Assembly: GCA_947632705.1 (NCBI GenBank)
Contig: CANRQE010000019.1
Location: 1-40,886, forward strand
Length of the DNA: 40,886 bases
Direction: 5' to 3'
Source of the DNA: an uncultured Coprococcus sp.
GTDB taxonomy: Bacteria > Bacillota > Clostridia > Lachnospirales > Lachnospiraceae
Shown piece after piece: positions 1 to 6,493 of this stretch. Position 1 is the first letter of the stretch. Every line of letters begins with the position of its first letter. A program made the position numbers and the translations under genes. The notes under the pieces were generated by a model. The model was not told the DNA's origin, did not search any database, and saw only the letters and a list, made by a program, of their open reading frames with translations.

Positions 1-2
1 AT

Positions 3-369
3 GCATTAAAGGAAGAGTTGGATAATTCAACTGTCGCAAAAATTGCGACAGTTCAAACCGAAGGAAATAGAGAGGTTGAGAGAGATTGAATACTACAATC
101 TTGATATGATTATTTCAGTTGGATATCGGGTTAAGTCTCAGCGAGGAATTGAATTTAGACGCTGGGCAAACAAGATTTTAAAGGAATAATATTATTCAAG
201 GATATGTAATCAATGACAAACGTCTTCGTGCATTGCAAAAAAAACTGTAAAAATTCAGACGAAGATGCTTGCTAATACAATGGAGGTTGAGCAGGACGAA
301 GTGTTAAAAGCAGTGAACTCTTTGTTGGAAGATTCATATATAAAGAAATGGTATAAGTTGTCATGCTAA
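3..369 (+). pseudogene. RhuM-family virulence protein remnant
   Basis: No intact frame survives, but three reading frames read in succession give a continuous RhuM-like protein. The pieces are ELDNSTVAKIATVQTEGNRE, then YYNLDMIISVGYRVKSQRG and FRRWANKILKE, then IIQGYVINDKRLRAL, then KIQTKMLANTMEVEQDEVLKA. The frame changes near 90, 195 and 250, after which the resemblance fades and the last frame stops at 369. RhuM proteins occur on genomic islands and in prophages; their molecular role is poorly known. The window begins inside the gene, so its 5' end is unseen. Three frameshifts in 250 bases mark it as dead, and it suggests that the left flank of the rtcB island is a decaying mobile region. 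Confidence 0.75.
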
Positions 370-417
370 AAATATAAGGTAACGCATTAAACTAGCGGTA
401 TAATGACAAAATGCATT

Positions 418-466
418 TCCTCTCTTAAAATGATCTCATAGAGATTGTTTTGAGAGAGGATTTTTT
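418..466 (+). terminator. Intrinsic terminator or leader attenuator
   Basis: The arms TCCTCTCTTAAAATGATCTC (from 418) and GAGATTGTTTTGAGAGAGGA (441-460) pair almost fully, with GU pairs at the differences, and TTTTTT follows at 461-466. It lies 50 bases before the coiled-coil gene. A good -10 box TATAAT sits upstream at 399-404 without a convincing -35. The hairpin either ends transcription from the broken RhuM gene or acts as an attenuator in the leader of the island's first gene. The sequence does not decide between these. Confidence 0.75.
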
Positions 467-515
467 GTTGGTGTAAAACAATGATTATGGCTGGAAGGAA
501 TAGGAGGAAAAGATA

Positions 516-1175
516 ATGGCTGAAAAAATGCTTGTAACACAGGCGCTGGATGAGAGAGACCTGCTTGTAAAGAAAATCCAGGACAAAATTGTAAAGGCTT
601 CTTTTACTGATGTGAAGAAGCACAATGAGAAGAAGGTTATTGACCGTAGAGTTGACGAGGAGACATTCCGTCAGGAGGCAGAGAGTGCATATCAGCAGAT
701 CATGGATCTGATTGACAGATTCCAGAAGATTGATGCTGCAATTGTCGCATCTAATGCGGCTTCCATGATTCATACTTCCTTTGGAGACTACACCGTAGCA
801 GGTGCACTTTCTCTTAGAAGCAGAATGCGTGGAAACGGTAACTATGATGATGAAGCTGATTTCGAGCAGAGCCTTTACAGGAAAATGAAGGTAGAGCTTG
901 ATAAGCGTCTTATCTCCATTGAGGGTAAGAACAAGCAGCTGGAATCAACTGCAGAGAATATGCGTCTGAGCATTCTTGGTAAAGATACTAAGGCGAAGGA
1001 TGACAAGCCTCTTGAGGTAGTTACTATTTATGTACAGGAGAATACAGCTGAGCTGGTGGATCCGATTGATGTACAAAGGAAGGTGGAGGAGATTCAGGAG
1101 AAGAGAGCAAAGCTTCTGTCGGAGCTTGATACTCAGATTAAGGTATCAAACGCTACAACTTTCATCGAGATTTAA
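516..1175 (+). CDS. Coiled-coil DIP1984-like protein of the rtcB island
   Basis: The 219-residue soluble protein is mostly helical. It starts VTQALDERDLLVKKIQDKI and has a central IMDLIDRFQKIDAAIVASNA segment. It ends with a helix VDPIDVQRKVEEIQEKRAKL and the tail SNATTFIEI. The order of elements (ALxER start, central xRxxxxxAIxxSNA segment, VDP-like final helix) resembles the DIP1984 family of unknown function, although this protein is longer. A strong site AGGAGG 10 bases before ATG 516 fixes the start. There is no signal peptide, membrane segment or catalytic motif. It is the first intact gene of the island with the tRNA-like gene and rtcB, so a structural or RNA-associated role in tRNA repair is possible, but that is inference from position only. 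Confidence 0.7.
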   Translation: MAEKMLVTQALDERDLLVKKIQDKIVKASFTDVKKHNEKKVIDRRVDEETFRQEAESAYQQIMDLIDRFQKIDAAIVASNAASMIHTSFGDYTVAGALSLRSRMRGNGNYDDEADFEQSLYRKMKVELDKRLISIEGKNKQLESTAENMRLSILGKDTKAKDDKPLEVVTIYVQENTAELVDPIDVQRKVEEIQEKRAKLLSELDTQIKVSNATTFIEI

Positions 1176-1219
1176 GATTTTTGCCTGCAACACGAAAATT
1201 CCAAACCCGGTTTCCCCAG

Positions 1220-1240
1220 GCAGCGGGGTTAAGCTGCTTT
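1220..1240 (+). terminator. Weak hairpin after the coiled-coil gene
   Basis: GCAGC (1220-1224) pairs with GCTGC (1233-1237), followed by TTTCATT. A competing pairing of GCCTG near 1182 with CAGGC near 1217 exists. This is weak termination at best, and the structure may instead form part of a leader for the tRNA gene that starts at 1293. Confidence 0.3.
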
Positions 1241-1292
1241 CATTAAATCGATAATATGTCTTAAAAACATACAGGAATCGATGATGATAAAT

Positions 1293-1368
1293 TCCTAAAT
1301 CGCTCAGTAGGTAGAGCACATGACTAAAAATCATGATGACGAAGGTTCGAATCCTTCTTTAGGAACCA
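1293..1368 (+). tRNA. tRNA with anticodon AAA (nominal Phe), encoded CCA
   Basis: All four arms pair perfectly. The acceptor is TCCTAAA/TTTAGGA, the D stem GCTC/GAGC with a GG in its loop, the anticodon stem CATGA/TCATG, and the T stem GAAGG/CCTTC around TTCGAAT. A73 and an encoded CCA (1366-1368) follow. The anticodon loop is CTAAAAA, so positions 34-36 are AAA, which would read UUU (Phe). Bacterial tRNA-Phe normally has GAA, and an unmodified A34 is very rare. The body (GCTCAGTAGGTAGAGCA, GACT...AATC) looks like tRNA-Lys with its TTT anticodon changed to AAA. Position 9 is C instead of a purine. It lies between the coiled-coil gene and rtcB. It may be a functional tRNA, a decoy for an anticodon nuclease, or a repair substrate or sensor; only the fold is directly seen. 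Confidence 0.85.
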
Positions 1369-1723
1369 CCAAACATTAGAGATTGTAAACGGTTTTTAAT
1401 TTTTTATCGTTGGTGAATTTTAAATGTTGAACCGTATTGTCCGTAATTTGTTCTATGTGACGTATGAACTTTTCTATAGGCATAGCAATATGCTGAAATC
1501 CATGAGAAAGGTTCCGTGCGAAACCGGTTGACGTGGAGTTATCCTCATGGCTGTGTTGCAGGCATTTTTTATAATTTGAAAATTGGGGATGAATCATTTG
1601 AGTAAGACAAAAAAATGTTAGTTGAAAATCCCATGAATGTTTGGAATAAATATGATTTTGCAATGTCAGTCTTAGGAGAGAAATGCAAGCTGCCTGCAAA
1701 GGTTAAGCAGTTTTGGAGATGCA
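1369..1723. other. Gene-poor stretch after the tRNA
   Basis: AT-rich sequence without a convincing gene. A minus-strand open frame (107 codons) covers most of it but lacks a ribosome site and resembles no family I know. Short plus-strand pieces such as MNVWNKYDFAMSVLGEKC, ending near 1730, look like eroded coding DNA. I read this as decayed island sequence. Confidence 0.4.
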
Positions 1724-1918
1724 TTGGATGAGAATTATACAAATGAAGAGGATATTCCTGTTAATGATACCTGTCATGAGGAATGGGACCAGATTCTTGG
1801 CCGGATGATATTTTTCTGGAGAGAGTTTGATGAGGATATTTGTTCACAAAAAAATCCATATTATGCGAAAGCTGAAAAATTATACCACAAGTATAATGAC
1901 AACGAAAAAATTATGTGA
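1724..1918 (+). CDS. Small acidic protein or gene fragment
   Basis: This open frame of 64 residues begins at TTG 1724 and can be extended upstream to a stop near 1673 without finding an ATG. The segment WDQILGRMIFFWREFDEDIC followed by KNPYYAKAEKLYHKY resembles short hypothetical proteins I associate with phage and island DNA in related bacteria, but I cannot name a family with confidence. The lack of an ATG and of a ribosome site suggests a truncated remnant. It sits between the tRNA(AAA) and rtcB. Confidence 0.35.
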   Translation: MDENYTNEEDIPVNDTCHEEWDQILGRMIFFWREFDEDICSQKNPYYAKAEKLYHKYNDNEKIM

Positions 1919-1976
1919 TAAAGTATGATACAGAAAACAGCAGATTCAGATAAATGAATCTGGGAAAGGAAAAAAG

Positions 1977-2129
1977 ATGTTTACAGCTATTTATTCAAGT
2001 TATTTATATCTGGAAAGTTTGGAAAATGCACCGCTCCATCGCCAAGAAGAGTGGAGCTTTGGTTTTGTGTGTTCAGATAAGAATGAGCTTGAAAGGAATA
2101 CTGTGAGGAAGGATGTGGGCCTTTTGTAG
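1977..2129 (+). CDS. Possible 50-aa small protein upstream of rtcB
   Basis: ATG 1977 is preceded by GGGAAAGG at a plausible distance. The frame gives a short protein beginning MFTAIYSSYLYLES and containing HRQEEWSFGFVCSDKNELER. It may be a real small protein or the front part of a longer gene cut by a stop at 2127. No family is recognised. It ends before the terminator at 2166, so it would be transcribed separately from rtcB. Confidence 0.3.
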   Translation: MFTAIYSSYLYLESLENAPLHRQEEWSFGFVCSDKNELERNTVRKDVGLL

Positions 2130-2165
2130 TGGATAGGCAGAGACAACCAGATACATAGATTTTGA

Positions 2166-2207
2166 ACCGCTTATCTTGTGTGAATGCGCATGATAGGCGG
2201 TATTTTT
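2166..2207 (+). terminator. Intrinsic terminator before rtcB
   Basis: ACCGCTTATC (2166-2175) pairs with GATAGGCGGT (2192-2201), with one GU pair, and ATTTTT follows. It would separate rtcB transcription from the tRNA and small ORFs, or act in a leader about 100 bases before the rtcB start. Confidence 0.6.
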
Positions 2208-2309
2208 ATGTGAGAAACGGACCGGACGGCCTGCCTGCATGAACATTTGAGGCGTACCGTGATAATGAGCAATCGAAGATTTTGAATTAGGGAAGAAGGA
2301 AACGAAAGT

Positions 2310-3524
2310 ATGGATAAATTAGAAATCAAAGGAAAAGTTAATACAGCTATCTGCTATGCAAAAGTAATAGAGGATGAAGCGATAGAGCAGATCAGGCGAA
2401 TGTGCGACTATCCGATAACGGAAGGGTGCAGAATACGGATCATGCCGGATGTTCATGCCGGTAAAGGTTGTACCATTGGAACTACAATGACGATTATGGA
2501 TAAGGCAGTGCCAAATGTGGTTGGTGTGGATATCGGTTGTGGTATGTATACGGTTAATCTTGGAAAGATAGATATTGATTTTGAGAAGGTTGATGAATCG
2601 GCGCATTATATTCCATCCGGAATGAATGTCTGGGAAGGACGCAAGGAGCGATTTGACCTGACGGCTCTTCGCTGCTACAGAGAGCTTAAGGATGCAAAGA
2701 GACTGGAAAGATCATTGGGTACGCTTGGCGGCGGAAATCATTTCATTGAGATTGATGAAGCAGCTGATGGAACCAAATATCTGATCATTCATTCCGGTTC
2801 AAGAAATCTTGGAAAACAGGTTGCGGAGCTTTATCAGAGACTGGCCATCAATCTTAATAGAGGATATGGAGATTATCTGGAGAAGCGTGATGAGATCATC
2901 AGAACCTACAAGGAGCAGGGGCGGAAGAATGAAATACAGGATGCATTAAAACAGCTCCGTTGGCAGGTTCGTGAGTCAGAAACAAGCATACCTGAGGATT
3001 TATGTTTCTTAAGTGGAAAATATCTTGAAGATTACCTTCACGATGTGGAAATCTGCCAGACATTTGCAAGACGGAACCGGGAGAAAATGGCTGAAATTAT
3101 TTTGGAAAGAACAGGTATAACCGGAAGTGATGCCTTCCATACAATTCATAATTATATTGATACAGATGAAATGATTTTGAGAAAGGGCGCAATAGCCGCC
3201 CACAGTGGAGAGAAAGTGCTGATTCCAATTAATATGAGAGATGGAAGTGTATTAGCGGTTGGGAAAGGTAATCCGGAATGGAATTATTCTGCACCTCACG
3301 GAGCAGGAAGAATTATGTCCAGAACTAAGGCGAAACACGAACTTAGACTGGAGGAATACAAAGAAACAATGAAGGGGGTTTATACAACGTCGATCAATGA
3401 AAATACATTGGACGAAGCACCGATGGCATATAAGCGCCTGGATGACATTATTGATGTAATCAAGAAATCTGTGGACGTCATTGATGTGATGAAACCGATT
3501 TATAACTTTAAGGCTTCTGATTAA
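2310..3524 (+). CDS. rtcB: RNA ligase RtcB (3'-phosphate RNA splicing ligase)
   Basis: RtcB joins RNA ends bearing 2',3'-cyclic phosphate or 3'-phosphate to 5'-OH ends, using GTP and Mn2+. Such ends are left by many tRNA-cleaving toxins. The diagnostic motifs are present: PDVHAGKGCTIG, DIGCGM with the metal cysteine C77, GTLGGGNHFIEI with H144, HSGSRN with H161, and SAPHGAGR with the guanylylated histidine H330. At 404 residues it is full length for the compact bacterial form. ATG 2310 follows an AAGGAAACG site. It lies downstream of a coiled-coil gene and a tRNA(AAA), and upstream of an XRE regulator. No archease, rtcA or prfH is nearby, so this is not the RtcA-type or RtcB2-PrfH arrangement. 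Its likely role is repair of cleaved tRNA under stress or attack. Confidence 0.97.
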   Translation: MDKLEIKGKVNTAICYAKVIEDEAIEQIRRMCDYPITEGCRIRIMPDVHAGKGCTIGTTMTIMDKAVPNVVGVDIGCGMYTVNLGKIDIDFEKVDESAHYIPSGMNVWEGRKERFDLTALRCYRELKDAKRLERSLGTLGGGNHFIEIDEAADGTKYLIIHSGSRNLGKQVAELYQRLAINLNRGYGDYLEKRDEIIRTYKEQGRKNEIQDALKQLRWQVRESETSIPEDLCFLSGKYLEDYLHDVEICQTFARRNREKMAEIILERTGITGSDAFHTIHNYIDTDEMILRKGAIAAHSGEKVLIPINMRDGSVLAVGKGNPEWNYSAPHGAGRIMSRTKAKHELRLEEYKETMKGVYTTSINENTLDEAPMAYKRLDDIIDVIKKSVDVIDVMKPIYNFKASD

Positions 3525-3561
3525 GGCAGAGGATATTCTTTCTCTGGCTGCAGGAGCAGAA

Positions 3562-3828
3562 ATGGAGGAAGAAATGTTTGATATACCTACCATCGATATG
3601 GTAGCGACCGGGAGAAATATAACCAGACTGAGAGAAGCGGCAGGACTTTCCGTAAGAGATCTGCAGGATATCTTCGGATTTGCGACTCCTCAGGCAATCT
3701 ACAAGTGGCAGCACGGAAGCGCATTGCCGACCATCGATAATCTGGTTGTACTGGCAGCAGTGCTGGAGGTCCCTATGGACGCTATCATTGTGATAGATGT
3801 AAATATGAAGGCGCCAGTCAGCGCATGA
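3562..3828 (+). CDS. XRE-type helix-turn-helix regulator, first copy
   Basis: This 88-residue DNA-binding protein has one Cro/CI-type domain: TGRNITRLREAAGLSVRDLQ, then FGFATPQAIYKWQHG as the recognition helix region, then LPTIDNLVVLAAVLEVPMDA. It begins 38 bases after rtcB, so it is probably co-transcribed and likely controls the island. Two starts are possible: ATG 3562 (after AGGAG) and ATG 3574 (after GGAGG, spacing 5). A paralogue at 4064 shares the core PQAIYKW...G..LP..DN. There is no effector domain, so the signal that controls it is unknown. Confidence 0.85.
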   Translation: MEEEMFDIPTIDMVATGRNITRLREAAGLSVRDLQDIFGFATPQAIYKWQHGSALPTIDNLVVLAAVLEVPMDAIIVIDVNMKAPVSA

Positions 3829-3841
3829 AAAATGAATAAAT

Positions 3842-3890
3842 GGAGTCGGTGATTGTGGCTTTGCACATCCGGGTTCAAATCCAACTCTGC
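3842..3890 (+). ncRNA. tRNA T-arm-like fragment between the two regulators
   Basis: GGGTTCAAATCC (3871-3882) matches the T-arm consensus of tRNAs. GGAGTCGG (3842-3849) pairs with CCAACTCT (3881-3888) at seven of eight positions, and TGTG (3854-3857) pairs with CACA (3864-3867) inside. The segment is too short for a tRNA, lacks a D arm and has no CCA. It is either the remnant of a second tRNA-like gene of this island or a minimal tRNA-like hairpin that the regulator or RtcB could recognise. CCCTTTTT follows directly and could help termination. The evidence is limited. Confidence 0.35.
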
Positions 3891-3975
3891 CCTTTTTGCT
3901 TGTGCGCAGTTGATTTAAGATGCCATCCTGCTAAGGTGGTGTGTGATAAAATTATAAAATTAAACAGCAGGTTTA

Positions 3976-4004
3976 ATGACTTTTTCGAATGTACATGATA
4001 TAAT
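3976..4004 (+). promoter_or_regulatory. Promoter for the second XRE gene
   Basis: TATAAT at 3999-4004 carries an extended TG one base upstream. ATGACT at 3976-3981, one base from TTGACT, is spaced 17. It lies 60 bases before the second regulator. Confidence 0.6.
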
Positions 4005-4063
4005 GGGCAATTAGATGGAATTGTGTTCAGGGGATAGAAAAGAGATTACGGAGGTACAAGCTT

Positions 4064-4348
4064 ATGGAACCAATGTATTTGTCAATCCGGCAAAAGGAGA
4101 CAGGAAAACAGATTAAGAAACTGCTCCTGGAGAAAGGTTATACCGTAAAGGATGTGCAGAGTGTTATGGGATTTGAAAATCCCCAGGCAATCTACAAATG
4201 GATTTCCGGTAAGTCATTACCGAGCTTAGACAATTTTATAATCTTAAGCAGATTACTACATACCAGTATGGAAGATATCCTCGTCATTGACGGGGATGTT
4301 GTTCGTTTAGGGGCTTCTTGGACACGGAGATTATTCTGGCGAAGATAG
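4064..4348 (+). CDS. XRE-type helix-turn-helix regulator, second copy
   Basis: This 94-residue protein is a paralogue of the regulator at 3562. Its core is TGKQIKKLLLEKGYTVKDVQ, then MGFENPQAIYKWISGKSLPS and DNFIILSRLLHTSMEDILVI. A clear site GGAGG precedes ATG 4064, and it has its own extended -10 promoter. The final 16 residues (VVRLGASWTRRLFWRR) are basic and unlike the paralogue, so the 3' end may have shifted frame. It closes the RNA-repair island. Control of rtcB is likely from position; the DNA target is unknown. Confidence 0.8.
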   Translation: MEPMYLSIRQKETGKQIKKLLLEKGYTVKDVQSVMGFENPQAIYKWISGKSLPSLDNFIILSRLLHTSMEDILVIDGDVVRLGASWTRRLFWRR

Positions 4349-4590
4349 GGATTTTGAAAGTAATTGGAACTTGTATCAATTATTTATGGATAAGCCCTGA
4401 AACAGATTGACTATGTAAAAAAGAGAATGTAAAATTTATTTGAAGTTGCAATTTGTGACCTAAAAAAAGTATGGTGATTTATGAATTTCAAAAATAACGC
4501 CTGATATGGGAAAACTATGCAGGAAGATTTGAAGCCGATTGATATGCTAAATCAGATATTGTACAGCTATGGCTGACAGAGGGAGACATT

Positions 4591-5052
4591 ATGAGCAGAT
4601 TGAAAGAAATTCGCAAATATGTGGATAAGGAATTGAACAGAATGGAGGATGCCGATAAGCGGACAAATGCCATTGCACATTTATATGGCGTATCACTTGC
4701 GGCAACAATGATCGCAAAGAAGCGTGGACTGGATCCGGAAATTGCATCGATAGCTGCAATGCTTCATGATCTTTATGCTTATAAGACAGGGTCTTATGAA
4801 GACCATGCGCATAAGGGAGCGGAGCTTGCCGGGGAGATTCTGCATGAATTAAAACTGACGGATGAGGCTGAAACGGATATGATCTGCTCCGCAATCTATC
4901 ATCATGATGATAAGCTGGTTACGGACAGCCCATTGGATGAGGTCCTGAAAGATGCAGATGTGATACATCACTGCATGAACGATCTGTCAAAGACTGTTAA
5001 GGAGAAAGAACAAGTGCGCTTTGATAAGCTGTGTAGAGAATTTGGAATGTAA
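4591..5052 (+). CDS. HD-domain phosphohydrolase
   Basis: The protein has 153 residues and a complete HD metal set: H30 in NAIAHLYG, the HD pair H59-D60 in AAMLHDLYAY, a histidine pair in IYHHDDK, and a distal aspartate in LKDADVIHH. HD proteins of this size hydrolyse phosphate esters of nucleotides or related compounds, and the substrate here is not evident. GAGGGAG precedes ATG 4591 at good spacing. It lies between the island and the alkyltransferase fusion and may be co-transcribed with the latter (38-base gap). It is unrelated in sequence to the SpoT-like HD protein at 30467. Confidence 0.85.
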   Translation: MSRLKEIRKYVDKELNRMEDADKRTNAIAHLYGVSLAATMIAKKRGLDPEIASIAAMLHDLYAYKTGSYEDHAHKGAELAGEILHELKLTDEAETDMICSAIYHHDDKLVTDSPLDEVLKDADVIHHCMNDLSKTVKEKEQVRFDKLCREFGM

Positions 5053-5090
5053 GGAGTAGGCGGGTACACAGATTGGAGTAATCGGGTCAT

Positions 5091-5732
5091 ATGATAAGAG
5101 TAATAAAAACAAGAGAACAGGTTTTGAAATATGGTTTATCCTTTCCGGATACCTATCAGGATGCGCCATTTCGTGATGAGAACTGGCAACTGGTGCGGTA
5201 CAGGGGAAATGCAAAAGCGTTTCTTTGGGTGTATGAGCGGAATGGATATATCAATCTGAATGTCAAGGCAGCTCCGGATAAGGTATATTTCTGGAGAGAT
5301 ATCTACAAATCCGTAATTCCGGGCTATCATCTGAACAAGGAACATTGGAATACGATTATTTTGGATGGAAGTATTCCTGACAGGGATATAAGAAGCATGA
5401 TTGCCGAAAGCTATGACTTGATTTCAGACAGTCCGGCGAAGCGGATTTATGAAGCGGTAAAGCGGATTCCTTATGGGTGTGTTGCAACCTATGCTCAGGT
5501 GGCTGAGGCAGCAGGAGACAGGAAAATGGCCAGAGCGGTTGGAAATGCTTTGCATAAAAATCCGGATCCGGACAACATCCCCTGTTATCGTGTTGTAAAT
5601 GCGAAAGGAGAGCTGGCAGGTGCATTTGCTTTCGGCGGAGCGGGAGTGCAGGCTGGATTGCTTATGGAAGAGGGAATCGAAGTGATAAACGGTGCGGTTG
5701 ATCTGAAAAAATATCAATGCCGGAATCTTTGA
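5091..5732 (+). CDS. MmcQ/YjbR domain fused to alkylguanine-DNA alkyltransferase-like domain
   Basis: Residues 1-110 form an MmcQ/YjbR domain (CyaY-like DNA-binding fold; LSFPDTYQDAPF, WVYERNGYINLNVKAAPDK, GYHLNKEHWNTIILDG). Residues 114-213 match the C-terminal domain of O6-alkylguanine-DNA alkyltransferases (RIYEAVKRIPYGCVATYAQV, then MARAVGNALHKNP). The active-site motif, normally PCHRV, reads PCYRV: C165 is kept but the catalytic histidine is tyrosine (Y166). The protein may be a slow alkyltransferase or an ATL-like DNA lesion sensor, though ATLs usually lose the cysteine rather than the histidine. The ribosome site is weak. Confidence 0.85.
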   Translation: MIRVIKTREQVLKYGLSFPDTYQDAPFRDENWQLVRYRGNAKAFLWVYERNGYINLNVKAAPDKVYFWRDIYKSVIPGYHLNKEHWNTIILDGSIPDRDIRSMIAESYDLISDSPAKRIYEAVKRIPYGCVATYAQVAEAAGDRKMARAVGNALHKNPDPDNIPCYRVVNAKGELAGAFAFGGAGVQAGLLMEEGIEVINGAVDLKKYQCRNL

Positions 5733-5920
5733 ACAAATGACACGGAATCATACATTTATATGTGTTTAGGAATATATGCCAGTCGGATCTTTGTACTTAT
5801 ACGGACATTTTTCTAGGAACAATTAGAAAAATGTCCCTTTTGTTATGGTCAAAAAAATTTTATCATTCATGCAATAAAATGGTTCCTTTGTGCGTTAATA
5901 ATATGAAAGGACAAAAGATC

Positions 5921-6478
5921 ATGATCACTTTAATACCATTGAATACAACGGATGCAAACATAGAAAAACTGAATATTGACGAGTTGTTAAAAGGGGTATC
6001 CCAGGGAGACACTGCTGCTTTTGAGGCATTGTATAATTGTATGAAAACTTCTGTTTATAGTTATGCATACTCTGTTTTAAGAAATGTACAGGATGCAGAG
6101 GATATTCTTCATGATTGTTTTATTCACATTTATGCCGCTGCAAATACTTATCAAAGGCAGGGAAAAGCAAAAGCCTGGATCATTACGATTACCCGTAACC
6201 TGTGTATGCTGAGACTGAGGGAACGGAAAAAACTATCAGATTTTTCAATAGAAGATACCGGGTTACATATTACAGAGCCGGCACATTTATCGCCGGAAGA
6301 TAAGCTTGTACTGGAGCAATGTCTGAGACTGCTTTCAGATGAAGAAAGGCAGATCGTTATTCTTCATGCAGTGTCAGGCTTTAAGCATAGGGAAATTGCC
6401 TCCTTGCTCGATATTCCTTTACCGACTGTCCTTTCAAAATATAACCGGGCAATTAAAAAACTTAAAAAAATAATATAA
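5921..6478 (+). CDS. ECF-family RNA polymerase sigma factor
   Basis: The 185-residue protein has sigma region 2 (AAFEALYNCMKTSVYSYAYS, then VQDAEDILHDCFIHIY and AWIITITRNLCMLRLRERKK). Region 4 follows (LLSDEERQIVILHAVSGFKH, then REIASLLDIPLPTVLSKYNR). A longer frame opens at 5762, but AAAGGA at 5906-5911 lies nine bases from ATG 5921, so I start there. The stop is 15 bases before the RsgI-like gene, a typical sigma/anti-sigma operon. It is probably released when its membrane partner is cleaved; the regulon is unknown. Confidence 0.92.
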   Translation: MITLIPLNTTDANIEKLNIDELLKGVSQGDTAAFEALYNCMKTSVYSYAYSVLRNVQDAEDILHDCFIHIYAAANTYQRQGKAKAWIITITRNLCMLRLRERKKLSDFSIEDTGLHITEPAHLSPEDKLVLEQCLRLLSDEERQIVILHAVSGFKHREIASLLDIPLPTVLSKYNRAIKKLKKII

Positions 6479-6493
6479 CAGAGGATGGATCAT

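Noticed and set aside
1376..1699. A 107-codon minus-strand gene beside the tRNA
   Set aside because: No ribosome site, unusual composition and no recognisable family; the start lies in unrelated sequence.
5762..5920. An N-terminal extension of the sigma factor
   Set aside because: The added residues match no sigma region, and AAAGGA at nine bases marks ATG 5921.
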